DNA of 14,101 nt from Rodentolepis nana (taxonomy: Eukaryota > Platyhelminthes > Cestoda > Cyclophyllidea > Hymenolepididae): positions 1-14,101 of the forward strand of contig UZAE01001292.1 of the NCBI GenBank assembly GCA_900617975.1. The letters run 5' to 3'. The position numbers were made by a program, and so were the translations under genes. Under the pieces are notes generated by a model. That model had not been told where the DNA came from, did no database searches, and was given only the letters and a program-made list of their open reading frames with translations. The first letter of the stretch is position 1, and every line of letters starts with the position of its first letter. This document shows positions 1 through 10,050 of this stretch, one piece after another.

Positions 1-135
1 ATGCTTTTGTCTTTTACAATGCCACTTCGCTTAATATGTAGGGTTAAGGCAGTAATCTACTGTTAATATAAAAGGCACGTCAAAATCAAATGGGAGATGC
101 GTTCACAGTACACGACTAGTGCATTGACTACACCG

Positions 136-312
136 TGTGGGACACTTCGCTATCAATATACGTACTGAATAAACGTGCTCCGTGCTACACGTCTGTTTCC
201 CTTATAGCTGGGCTATAGCTTAGCTAGTTCTGGGAGTCTAGCTAGATGTTGGAGAATCTGCCATAGAGATTTCTGAGTCGGTCAGGCTTTACTAGCGTAG
301 CAATCCGCTACA
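136..312 (+). mobile_element. Solo LTR, internally deleted copy
   Basis: The segment begins TGTGGGACAC and ends GTAGCAATCCGCTACA, the TG...CA ends of an LTR. Positions 155-312 align base for base with the reverse complement of the right-hand copy (13750-13907) with 7 differences that I count in about 158 bases. This copy lacks about 160 bp that the right copy has. The gap falls between two ACAC-containing sites, which suggests a microhomology deletion. GAATAAACGTG supplies a possible polyadenylation signal and sets the sense as plus. Flanking bases ACCG and ACCT could be a 4-bp target duplication with one mismatch. No primer-binding site or internal retroelement sequence follows, so this is a solo LTR. 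Confidence 0.75.
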
Positions 313-1369
313 ACCTACTTAGGTATATACTAAGTCATCAGAAACTTTGATCACAGTAATAGAGCAATTAGGCAGACGAACATGGAATTTGCTCTTCAAG
401 GGGTAGAAACTTTTTATATTGGAACTTAATTCGAAATTAAAAATAATTTTACAGCTGAATGTATTTTATTAGACATATCCAAAATTTTCAGTGTCAAATG
501 ACCTGAGCTTATTTTGGCAAAAAACTGTTGCATCTATTTTAATAAATAGTGTAATATTTTTCAATAAAGGAATGTTGTGCAAAATTTTCATAGTTCAGTT
601 AAGCATATGGAAAATTTTAAATCGCCTGAATTTCACTGCACTAATTGGTTTCATATGTAGCAGCTTTTGAGGTGATAATTGAAGATTGGAGTACTGATGA
701 AAATACTTCAAATGACGCTTTAATATAGAGTAGTAAAAGGAGTGACGATAATTGCTAGTATTTTGGGCAGGGCTTTTAAATAAGCAAAACAATTTATTGG
801 GGCCATTTATTACGCCCCAAGTTGCTTCGACTGGTAACAAGAAAACTATGCGAATAGGTGTAAATTTCATATACACTGCTTATAGCCTAAAATATTCTAT
901 TTGTGAATAAAAATAGACCCACGAAAACACCTAAATCTCAAATTTGGCCCGTCAGTGCGGTTGGAAGATCCCACAAAACGAATAAAGATTAGTTTTATTC
1001 GAAATAAATAGAGGAAAAGCTTTAGACACTTTGCCTTTCAAGACTTATGCCCTCAATAATTTCAAACGTTTTATGACTCTCATTGAAACGTATTATCGAA
1101 TTTGTGAATTGAATTTGTTGTCAATATAAGTCAAATGGAGATCATTTCAAGTTCGAAGCAATGAATATCAACTGATTACACCCAAACATGGCTGACATAG
1201 CAAAAGCACCTATTCTTTTTTCTACTTTAAGGACTAATTTTTACATCGAAATTTCCATAATAAATGGCTTGAACGAATATCCAATTTCTATATTTGCATT
1301 CAATTTCATATTGAGCACGCCTATTATCCGGAAATTCATTAATAATTAATATTTAAATAGCCGACTTAC
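313..1369. other. Stretch without a supported gene, probably intron
   Basis: This AT-rich stretch lies immediately downstream of the splice donor of the minus-strand coding exon (donor read as ACTTAC at 1364-1369 on the plus strand), so it is most likely that gene's first coding intron, interrupted by the solo LTR. A 93-codon frame on the minus strand (595-876) is low complexity and has no splice context. A small hairpin, GGGGC-CATTTATTAC-GCCCC, is visible near 799. Nothing else is supported. Confidence 0.5.
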
Positions 1370-1743
1370 GAAAGCATAGCCGTTACAAATTGTTTTATAT
1401 CCGATCTGTACTTTTCAGCCTCCTCCGGTGGTAAGGAATCTATACTCTCTGAAGAGAGTTTTCTTTCCATCGGAGCCTCGTCGGCATACATTGCAGGATC
1501 GCCACCATCCCCATATTCACTGGCCGAGCTGTCGTCATCTGCATCTCTCGATTTGTGCCCTGAATCAGATATTCCACCGCCTGGCGCGACTGAAGCCAGT
1601 TGCTGCACTGCATTGGTAGTTTTCTTTTTTAAGTTGCCTAGTAAATCATCACTTTTGGCTTGCACGGAAGAGAAGAAACTAGTTGTGTTTTGCATGAAGG
1701 AGGGCTTGCCTTCTTCGCCTTTGAAAATACTGGAAAATGCCAT
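1370..1743 (-). CDS. First coding exon of an unrecognised intracellular protein (partial gene)
   Basis: On the minus strand the exon opens with ATG directly after an acceptor (TTCTGATTTACAG|ATGG) and ends at a consensus donor (CTTTC|GTAAGT). It is 374 nt, 124 full codons plus two bases of the next, so the following exon, outside the window, must start with one base. The protein begins MAFSSIFKGEEGKPSF. Residues about 18-55 are polar with spaced hydrophobics (SSVQAKSDDLLGNLKKKT). Residues about 60-95 are acidic and serine-rich. The end (LPPEEAEKYRSDIKQF) looks helical. There is no signal peptide or membrane segment. The composition would suit a cytoplasmic adaptor or trafficking protein, but I do not recognise the family and assign no function. 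The higher local GC and clean splice sites support it being real. Confidence 0.82.
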
Positions 1744-3312
1744 CTGTAAATCAGAAGTATTAAATTAGCAAAAGCAACTTTTTATTATGATGCATTCACT
1801 TTGTTGGTGATCAGTGTTCGAGAGTTATCTCAAGTTCTTGGAATACAGGCGCTTACAAGGATACGTAACAAAGTAGCATTTGAGATGCAATGTTTTACAT
1901 TTCAAGTACTTTTTATTGAAAGAGAAAAGTCAATCTTCCATGAGTATTGGACTCTTAACTGAGTTTGCTGTATGCCTGTTCGAAGAATGTTTTTGCTGTG
2001 GTGGTATAAATTGTAAAAAGTAGGCTCACTTGTTGAAAGTTGTTTGAATATGGGTTAGAAGAGTGGAGTTTGATCAGCATTGATGTGTCTGAAATTACCA
2101 TGATGTTTAAACGAGTTGACTGACTGTGTTTATAGACGAAGAACTTAAAATTTGACTTTTCTTGAAAAGCGGAATTTGTAAATAACGCATTCATGTCTAC
2201 GAGAGATTGCAGATATGTATAGTTCACGATTCTAATAAATTAAAACCAATGGAGCGAAAAGGTTATTCAATGATGCATTTTTGAGTTATTGAATAAAGCG
2301 AAAGACATAACTTCTTAAACTTATTCATTGGAAATCAGTGGGTTAGTGCGTTAACTAAGAAGTTCATATGCGTTATCACCTCTTACGACTAAATCACGTA
2401 TTATCGAGTGTGTGAGTTAACGATTAACATTATGGGCATTTTTTTAGATTTTGAGCAAAATATTTTTAATCGATAAAATTGGAAGTGTCAATACCGGATC
2501 GGTTTTCCAAACCTTCAAAATAAATCTTTGAACTTCATCTGTCTGTCTTAATATAAATCAATAATCCAATGGGAACATAATTGTTAGTCTAATCTACACG
2601 TGTTGAGATAAAAGGCGACATTAGCGTTCACGTTAGTATGATCAGCCTCTCAATTAATTTGATTTAAACATTGTGGATATGGAGTTGTTCAGAAATTAAG
2701 GGATCAATCCGAGTGATCAATATTTTTGAGAATAGCGAGTAAAAAATCATGATTTCTGCCACCCTATATTCATTCCCTTCTTCTTAATGCTCCATCCAGC
2801 CCTGAGTTCATTTTATTGCAATTTTCCAGTATTTCATCTCCTTCTTCTTAGAATGCTTACTGGTGAAATGAACTAGTGAAGCATGCTGCTGGGAATCTGA
2901 AAGTCATGGGAAACCGACCTCATTAAACCTGTTCTAAAATCCAGGAAACTTATTAGAAAGTTTCCAAATATTATAATTACATTCACATAAATTGTACTTG
3001 ATGAGAAATATAACAAACTTGCATATTCACAAGTGCATTCAATATTTTACCGACATTAAAATAAAAGATTTTTCTATATAAACAATTAATCTTCCAAAAC
3101 TATCCTATAATTCGATTAAATAAAATGAAAATAACGATTTTCATAGTGTTCGATTGTTGCTACCTACTTCTGTCTGTTATTAAAACTCATAAAATCTACA
3201 AGTAACTAACTTATGGTTATCTTGAACAAAAATTAAGTATTTTATTTTTTCCACCTGAAAGTAAATAAGGAATAAAACGAAATGAAAATGGCAATAAGAA
3301 AGCTGGATTTAC
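1744..3312 (-). other. Intron in the 5' UTR of the minus-strand gene
   Basis: The intron runs on the minus strand from a donor at 3312 (GTCGAG|GTAAAT) to an acceptor at 1744 (TTTACAG|ATGG), 1,569 bp. Joining the two exons gives GAG|ATGG, a start context with G at -3 and G at +4, which independently supports the pairing. The interior is AT-rich with no further exon or recognisable repeat. The minus-strand frame at 1955-2227 has no coding character and is taken as chance. Confidence 0.6.
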
Positions 3313-3390
3313 CTCGACTCAACGCTGCTCAGAACATGAACGAAAGTGGGACTTTGAGGGAAGCGAAGCGGCCGAAACGTGTTTGCTGTC
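3313..3390 (-). other. Noncoding first exon (5' UTR) of the minus-strand gene
   Basis: This is a GC-richer block whose left edge is a splice donor on the minus strand (CGAG|GTAAAT). It lies downstream of three CCAAT boxes and upstream of the acceptor abutting the ATG at 1743. The right edge is not determinable by eye. About 3345-3390 would suit the usual spacing of the transcription start from CCAAT boxes. The exon holds a two-codon upstream reading frame (ATG TTC TGA, 3337 to 3329 on the minus strand). The exon could instead be longer. Confidence 0.5.
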
Positions 3391-3560
3391 TTACTCCCTC
3401 CAACCAATAAGCGTACAATGCTTTCATTCACACTGGCCAATCACACAAGGCCAATTTAGTGAGAGTGGTCGTAGTTTTCTCAAGGTAGCCGATCGATGGA
3501 TAAAACGGTAGTCTGGTACTTTCTCCCAACGCAGCTAGATTCTCTGCTCAGTGATTTATG
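3391..3560 (-). promoter_or_regulatory. Probable CCAAT-box promoter of the minus-strand gene
   Basis: Three CCAAT pentamers lie on the plus strand at 3404-3408, 3437-3441 and 3451-3455. Two share the extended form GGCCAAT, and the nearest reads AACCAAT. They sit in a GC-richer island inside AT-rich DNA, just upstream of the predicted noncoding exon. CCAAT boxes bind NF-Y in either orientation, so the block could drive the minus-strand gene, a plus-strand transcript, or both. No TATA box is evident at a suitable place. The promoter role is inferred from motif and position only. Confidence 0.5.
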
Positions 3561-4602
3561 CACGTTTTGAGAAGAAATATTTTATCATGGAAGCATTGAA
3601 GTGCTCATATTAATTTCCCCTAATAGAGCACTTACAAGGAACACAGAGGAAACTGTAAAAAGTAAGGTTACTTGTTTGCCAAATGGCAGATCTGCGTAGA
3701 TTTCACAAGTAAAGAACCGTATCATTTTTTGTAGTAGTGGTTTCAGGCAATAAAGTCCTTTAAATTTTAATTAATTTGTGTTCTCGTATGAATATTATTG
3801 CTAAATCAACTTTCTAAATGTCAATAAATTGATAGAAAAATAATGTGCCTAATACAGAATACTTCCCAATTTTTTAGCTTCGAATGGTGCTTTTCTTGAC
3901 TCGTAAAGAAACTTTAGTCATATAAAGTATACTTTAAATATTATAAAACTTTAGTAACATCAAGTATATAAAATACGTTCGTCCTGAAGCATTATGATTT
4001 AAAAAACACTATTGGAAATATAATTTGTATTTTCTCTTGCTTACGCCACAATCCTGTTCAAAGTTAGCAAAGTCATGCACTTTTTTCCCAATTCTCACTC
4101 TGGGAATTCGCTCCTATCGAATTAAACCAATCTTTGTTGCGTGATCGGGTTAATCTGCATGCGATTTGATATTTATTCAGATGATGTCAGTAATTATTTT
4201 ACCTTAATTTTATCGCCTTTATCTTATAATAAATGAAAGGAAAACAAGCCCCGGCCATTTAAAGGAAAGGTCAATGTCTACAGTGAAATGATTTCAATTG
4301 GATTATGCTTGCCATTGAAGCCAGAAAATTACTATTTTTACACATAACTACTTTGACCTGGTTCCACCTCAAAATTTGCGTGCTCAAAATAAAGTAGAAT
4401 GTCAGAAAGTAAGGCCTTTCTGATTGTTATTCATAAAATTCACTGCTATCAGCGTCTGTCCCAAAACGTCATAATTTGTTTCAATGTCTGTTTTCTAGAG
4501 ATTCTAAAATGAAATTAGACCTCTGGAACCTTTTTCTTAGAAAGCGAATATGAGGTTTAGAAGGTGCGTAAGGGTGCATTTGGTTCATTTTAGTGTTCAC
4601 TT
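3561..4602. other. Gene-free AT-rich stretch
   Basis: Both strands were read. There is no long frame, no repeat family copy and no RNA gene that I can support. A possible donor (AAAAA|GTAAGG near 3660) would fit a noncoding plus-strand exon leaving the CCAAT region, but nothing corroborates it. Confidence 0.4.
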
Positions 4603-4939
4603 AACAGGGGTGTGAGACAGACTTAACTCCATGTGGTGTACCCTGAGCAACATATATACTCATACGGTAAAAATGTCTATTAATCGGCAGTTGACTTCTG
4701 ACTTAAACTACCATGACCCCACTGGATGTCATATTCGACCCCTTTCACAGTACTCTTCCTACCTTTTCTATGCATTTGTTTCTGTCTGTCTGGCTGTCTC
4801 TTTTACATCTGTAAATCACTCTACTATTCCCCCTCTCGACCTTTTGTCACTTTGATGTAAGTCCTCCTCTCCGTGAACCCCAAAGTTAGCTGAAGGGCTA
4901 ATTATAATCCCCAAAACGCCTGCCATTTGAAAAAAATAA
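4603..4939 (+). mobile_element. SINE-like retroposon, copy 1
   Basis: The head starts near GGGGTGTGAGACAGACTTA at 4607 and is followed by the family marks: CTCCATGTGGTGTACCCT, ACTCATACGGTAAAA, CGGCAGTTGACTTCTGAC, a CT-rich body, GGGCTAATTATAAT and an A-rich tail ending AATAAA. It is bracketed by an imperfect direct repeat, AGTGTTCACTT (4592-4602) and AGTTTTCACTT (4940-4950), 10 of 11 matching, as expected of target-site duplication in retrotransposition. The head carries several substitutions relative to the copy at 11992, so this copy is older. The 74-codon frame inside it is a by-product of the repeat. I saw no convincing tRNA-type A and B boxes, so the pol III origin usual for SINEs is not shown. 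Confidence 0.8.
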
Positions 4940-5686
4940 AGTTTTCACTTTTGAATTTGAATTTTTAATGGGCTTTTGAGCATTATTGATTATTAATAAT
5001 TTTGGCCTACCACAGGCCTGATGAATCATCAGCTCTAACAGGCGAAATCAAATGTAGATAATTTAGATAACATTTACCCTTTCAGTTGACGCATATTCCT
5101 GCTGAGATTGCTAATTTGTTTTTTCCGATTTTTCACTCCACGCACATTTCTGTTTATGCGGAGAGAATTCTGATGAGCACCATTTGTGAACCAAACAAGA
5201 GACAGTATGCTTGCTAGGAGATTAGAATGAATTATAAGCTGAGCCACTGTCTATGCTTGGAGGATCCTGAGGACACTAATGCCCAATATGTGGGAAATAA
5301 AGTGCTATGGTTTAGGTTTCAAGACAAAAACGGGCAAATGATGAGTTTCCTTCGCGATTCTTGAATTTTGTAATGCCCTTCTGAGTACTTCAATGTAAAG
5401 TAGTTGAAATTCATGGAGGGCAAGAAGCTATTAAGGTTGATTTCAGGAATCACATTCGTCAAAGAACATTCTGGAATGTGCGGCAATGTGTAAAGAAACT
5501 CCCCAGCCAATGAACAATCGAGGTATGTAACATAGAACAACAAGAATTTTATTTATTAGCAAAGCTTCGTTTAGGAAGCTATTCATACAGAGGATTTCGC
5601 CAAAGAAGTTTGCTGAGGTATTTGCTATTATTTGGGAAAAAACGGAATTGTTTTCAATTTCCATATATTTTAGTTTAAATTTGGCA

Positions 5687-5719
<33 letters not shown>

Positions 5720-5942
5720 AAGTGGTATATTGAACTAATTTTATCTATGCAGACGCCTTAATTTATATAACGAAATCCATAACTTTCCTCCCTCAAAATC
5801 AGCAAATAATATTTTTTTTTTGAATAAAATAAGTAAAGAATTCCATTTAAGAGATTTAAATAAATTTAATAGACAAAGAGTTTGCTTATCTGTTAATACA
5901 TCTTCATTTGGAAAACTGTTTCCAATCGCTCATCTTTGGCAG
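4940..5942. other. Gene-free stretch with ORF-dense patch
   Basis: No gene is supported. Between 5227 and 5664 one plus-strand frame (5227-5364, 45 codons) and two overlapping minus-strand frames (5319-5543 and 5443-5664) coincide. They contradict one another, none has a clear pair of splice sites, and none resembles a family I know. A decayed coding fragment is possible. The stretch ends in the (AT)n tract and the pyrimidine run before the exon at 5943. Confidence 0.35.
5687..5719. repeat. (AT)n microsatellite
   Basis: About a dozen uninterrupted AT dinucleotides are followed by GTATATATA. This is an ordinary simple repeat and probably length-polymorphic. Confidence 0.95.
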
Positions 5943-6097
5943 GGGTTGTCAAAATAAAGTCACATTGATGAAAGATCTGAATTCGTCCAACATCTTGTGC
6001 CAGTCAGATGTAATCATTGGTGACGGCCATTCCATTCACCGCGTTGATGCCGATGCAGTCAAACCACTAGCCACTAACATGACAAAAGTGTTCTATG
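5943..6097 (+). CDS. Internal coding exon of an unrecognised plus-strand gene
   Basis: A pyrimidine-rich acceptor (TCGCTCATCTTTGGCAG|G) and a consensus donor (TTCTATG|GTAAGT) bound 155 nt that are open in one frame. The first base completes a codon begun in an upstream exon. 51 codons follow and one base carries over. The peptide runs from GCQNKVTLMKDLNSSN through SDVIIGDGHSIHRVDADAV to NMTKVFY. It holds two cysteines and two N-glycosylation sequons (NSS, NMT), which would fit an extracellular or lumenal protein but do not prove it. GC content and codon use exceed the flanks. I do not recognise the domain. No upstream coding exon in compatible phase was found between the minus-strand promoter and here. 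Confidence 0.65.
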
Positions 6098-7214
6098 GTA
6101 AGTAGTTCATCAACACACAGTCGGATTATGATTCTCAATAACACAAAAGAATAAAAAACTTTAATTTGAGAAGCAACCAAAATTGATTTATAGAAAGTTC
6201 ACCAAATGATTAAGAGGAGGTGAATGAAAAATTGCTATATTTGATATTTGAATTTTATTGGAACAATACCTATTTTCGCATTATGTTTGCACGTAGAAAA
6301 AATTAATTTCACAAATTATCATCTGGGTTGTTAGGCAAGGTCTTGTTAACGACAGCAAATCTTGATAGTTTGATTAAATTTTTCCTCCGAAGGCTAAGAA
6401 GGCAAAATGATCTTTCATGAAATTCGGCACCTTACAATCGTAAAATATAAAAAAAGATGCTTGAAAGTTTTAAGTTGTCAGAACTCTGTAAGTTGCTTTA
6501 ACTCAATTTGAATGTGATACAAGTCCTCCTTCAAGTCACTCATTTGTAAAAATAAATGATCTTTACACATTTCACGCGTTAGTGACTAGGAGTATTATTT
6601 TACAAATACTGGGGCTGAGTATTCTATTCAAAGAGATTATCAACAAATAGAATGATAATTTTAATTGTCTTTCTTGATGGTTTTATTACGCTTGATTTCA
6701 AATCACTCGATTCGCAGTTGGGAGAGTGGTAATTAGGCTTTTGTTGTGATTTTATTGATCTCCTATCAGTAACTTCGTCGGGAAAGTTTAGGTTCGTTGA
6801 TTTACTTGTTTCAAGGGCACCTCTATATCATTTCAGCCAGCATTTCAGATTTATGGTACTCAGAAAATTGATACAGAGCGGTTTTCCTTTACTCCATCTA
6901 TTAGTTAGTGAAAGAATTATTTAAGTGGTATTTATTAAAAAATAGCTTTGCAACATTTAAATAAAAGTTATTGAACAAAACGTAAGTTAGTTAATGCGCT
7001 TTTTACTTAACAGAGGTATAGCATAAATTGTAATCAATGAGCCAACTTAAAATGTTAATAAGCATTAATGCGCAAAATATTCGAGTAAGTATATAACTAT
7101 ACTGAAACAAAGTTAGTAGGCTGTTTTTAGTTTGGGACCTTTAATATCAAAAATACCTTACAAACATAAAGTAAATTTAAGGTCTAGGCACCAATAAAGT
7201 CTGCTAAAAGAGGC
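6098..7214. other. Intron or 3' region after the 5943 exon
   Basis: This AT-rich stretch follows the donor at 6098. Three acceptor-like sites at 6814-6815, 6835-6836 and 6847-6848 all continue the frame of the 5943 exon and reach the same TGA at 6869-6871, with AATAAA near 6959. A short terminal exon is therefore possible, perhaps as an alternative end, but the coding part would be only 18 codons or fewer and could be chance. Nothing else is visible. Confidence 0.3.
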
Positions 7215-7304
7215 TGACATTACTGGTGTCAATACTGACATTACTGGTGTCAATGGTGACATTACTGGTGTCAATGGTGTCAATGTCAATTACTGGTGTC
7301 AATG
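7215..7304. repeat. 21-bp minisatellite
   Basis: Three adjacent copies of TGACATTACTGGTGTCAAT plus two more bases start at 7215, 7236 and 7257. A partly scrambled fourth copy runs to about 7304, where TGTCAA is repeated before another TTACTGGTGTCAATG. Each unit contains the inverted pair TGACA...TGTCA. Confidence 0.92.
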
Positions 7305-7726
7305 TTTATAGGTAAGTTTGGATCTTCGTTGATTAATCCAAACAACCCTTAATTGACGCCACAATTCTTACCCATTTCCCATGTAATTACATGCTATATT
7401 TTGAGTGAACTGGTTGATGAATAGTGTCAATTACTTCTATTACTACCATTAAAAAAATGAAAAAAGAAATAGATAATCATATGGAAGAATCAAAATTTAG
7501 TGAATTGGGAATATTCCAGTGAAAGTTAATTTGAAATGGGCTGAACAATATTGGCATAAAAGGCACTAAATTTGGCTCACATTAAAAAAAGTTTCACATT
7601 TGGCCCCCTTCGCTCTGTACTAACCTCATACGAATTGGGCTCGTTCCTTTCCACCCCCTCCCCTGGCCAATGCATTATCTCATAATGTACTACAGTGAAA
7701 ACTTCCAAAATAATATTTTTGCACTA

Positions 7727-8030
7727 GGGGTGTGCGATAGACTGCCCTCCACGTGTTGTACCCTGGGCAACATATACTCATACGGCAAATAGGTCTATTA
7801 ACCGGCAGTTGACTTCTGACTTCAAACTACCATAAACCCACTGTATGTCATATTCGACTACTTTCAAGGTACTCACCTCACCTTTTTCTATCTTTGTATC
7901 TGTCTCTTTTACACCTTTAAAACATTCTTCTGTCCCCCCCCCTTTCGAAATTTTTTCACTTTGGTATTCCTTCCCTCTGTGAAGACTGAAATCAACTAAA
8001 GAGCTAATGAGCACTACAAAATCGTCAATT
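7727..8030 (+). mobile_element. SINE-like retroposon, copy 2
   Basis: It begins GGGGTGTGCGATAGACT and keeps the family landmarks in order: CTCCACGTGTTGTACCCTGG, ACTCATACGGCAAA, CCGGCAGTTGACTTCTGAC, the CT-rich body with a run of C, and the GAGCTAATGAG equivalent of the 3' block. The A-rich AATAAATAAA tail has been lost. The end is followed by a G-rich patch (GGGGGAAGGGGTGGGGG). No convincing target-site duplication remains. The minus-strand 78-codon frame across it (7778-8014) is incidental. Confidence 0.78.
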
Positions 8031-9131
8031 TTGGGGGAAGGGGTGGGGGAAACTTGCCTATTGATTGCATACAGTGAGTTATTATTTACTACCCATTAGT
8101 AGGTATGTAGCAGTTCAAATTTCGGAAATTGCTCAATAGAATTTGAGAACATTAATATCCATGATGTTATGCAATACGTGACCCTAACATGTCTGATGAT
8201 ACGAGTGTTACTCACGGCGAAACATTCTGAAAGATGGGGCCGACCTAATAATTGCGCAGGTAGCACGTGTTGCCTGCGAGTAGAAGCCTATTTGCCAATC
8301 ACCATTCAACCGTCATTACAACTTAATTAGGCTATAATTGCAGTTAATGCCTAGCTTAGTGACTGCTCTCCCTATCAGCAATAAATACGATTTTTTCCCA
8401 TATGCTCTATTTCCTCGATACTATTGACATGAGTTAGTTAATGTTCGGCGCAATATCATTCAAAGGAAATGTTTTGCCGGAGACAATTTTTGAGATACAG
8501 TCAAGACTTTTCGTGCAATATTCGCTTCACTATAAAGAGTTTTTTGACCGATGGAGTGAGTTCAAAGAAATCTTTTGACATATTTATCACTACACGGAGA
8601 AGTATTATATTCAAGTTGAACATAATTAAAAAATTAATTCACAAATAGAGTGCACTATAAAACAACAAGGTAAGCATGCCAAGCATTCAAAAAGGGTAAC
8701 AGATGACGTTTACATACTTTTATGATCATCTATTAATGCAATCTATTCTCTAAAATCATGTTTCAGAGTTGTAGAGGGTCCACAATAGTTATACTTGATT
8801 GGATGAATGTCTTTATTTAATAATGATACAGCGATAATAATTGATTATATTTATAAGCACCATTAGCGTAATTATTCCTCAATGATTACATAAACGTTAA
8901 AGTTGAATCAAGTGACCTTTATTTGCTTGAAAATAAAATGCGGCTTAACCAGGATATTTTAATTTCGGTTTGTGATGAAGTTGGCTCATTCAATATTGAT
9001 CGCGTTTCATCTTAAATATAAAATAAAATAATCTATTTTTTAACAAAGCTTACCATTAGATTGAGTTTAAATCTACTGGGTCTAGGCAAAATTTAAGCAC
9101 CACTCCATTTACGTCGGGTCAACTTTAGTGA

Positions 9132-9347
9132 TATCTGGCTCTTCGCAAAAAGCACTTATTATGGAATCCTAAGTTCGTATTGCTCCAAGCAAATGGAACA
9201 CAGAAGCTCATTGCTATCAAAGTGTTGGGACCCCATCACAGGCAGGGACTGGTATTAATCAACAGAACAAAGGCGAGGAATTGTAAGCAAGAGCGTTACG
9301 TTGATGAATATTGCCAATTTCACCTTTTCCTCAAAGGATTTAATTAA
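9132..9347 (+). other. Stop-to-stop open frame, possible exon or element remnant
   Basis: 71 codons are open with no methionine, in DNA richer in GC than its surroundings. The middle reads KFVLLQANGTQKLIAIKVLG. An acceptor-like AG at 9172-9173 and a donor-like AATT|GTAAGC at 9283 would give a 109-nt exon, but its phases do not bridge the exons at 5943 and 12897. I recognise no family. It could be a decayed transposon frame, an exon of an unseen transcript, or chance. Confidence 0.2.
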
Positions 9348-9984
9348 ATTATTCCCAGAAATTTATGAATTGCCTAACTGTCACAAAGTTGTAAAGATTT
9401 CTATAGATTGCCTGCTGATGTTCAGCTTATGATTGGTTAATTCCGTCATGGACTATATACTGATGTAGCACTGAAAGAAACTACAAGTATCCCTAAAGGA
9501 GGGCCAAAAATATGTGGGGGTGCAGGCGAATTATCTGCAATATGATTCACAAAAGTATGTCCCTACCTAAATTTACTAATGACGTGAAGAGCGTGATTCA
9601 GAAAACAATGACATTGATAAATACTCTTTGAGTATCAACAAGGTAAAGAAAAGTGAACTTGAGGATCAAATCTGATCTCCGAATAGAAAATAGAGAAAAC
9701 TAAACTGTCGAGAAAAATTCCTCTGTTGGCTCATTATTTATGGTTTATATTTAGGATAAAAGGCCAATTCGAAGGAAATCTCCCAGTTGTAAGTGCTTTT
9801 AAAATTAATGACTTGTTGTTTGAGCTTATTAAAAAGAACTTCGCCTGGTTTTATTAAGTAGTGTTTAGTTCATCAAAATGCCCCAGCTGTTCAACTTATA
9901 TAATTAAATTAAATAAGATAATGAAAAAGGAAAAATTAGATACTGCAATTTTTATTTAATGTACAAGTATATACATAAGGTTGG

Positions 9985-10050
9985 CAGTAAAATGGGAGAG
10001 AGATGGTAGGTGGAGGTAAGGGGGGGGGGCGATAGATGATGGAAGAAAAT
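9985..10050 (+). repeat. Purine-rich patch with G10 run
   Basis: It is strongly purine-biased on the plus strand and includes ten consecutive G at 10020-10029 preceded by short GG and GGG tracts. Local G-rich structure is possible. No further role is visible. Confidence 0.6.

Noticed and set aside
595..876. 93-codon minus-strand frame
   Set aside because: It is AT-driven and low complexity, without splice signals or coding bias, and lies in a probable intron.
1428..1768. Plus-strand frames of 63 and 71 codons
   Set aside because: They are antisense shadows of the well-supported minus-strand coding exon.
4660..4780. tRNA-type A and B boxes in the retroposon
   Set aside because: CGGCAGTTGAC and TATTCGACC resemble the boxes only partly and with poor spacing, so no tRNA origin is claimed.
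5012..5046. Hammerhead-ribozyme-like core CTGATGA...GGCGAAAT, with a second at 8194-8223 (CTGATGA...GGCGAAAC) having the same 16-nt spacing
   Set aside because: In both cases the bases next to CTGATGA and GAAA cannot pair to close stem II (A against C, T against C), and no stem III followed by a UH cleavage site was found. The first is better described as the palindrome CTGATGA-A-TCATCAG.
5227..5664. Three mutually overlapping frames, one plus and two minus
   Set aside because: They conflict with each other and lack paired splice sites, so no gene can be chosen; recorded only as an ORF-dense patch.
8441..8578. 45-codon ATG frame (begins MFGAISFKGN)
   Set aside because: It looks protein-like but is of a length expected by chance in 14 kb of six frames, with no splice or promoter context.
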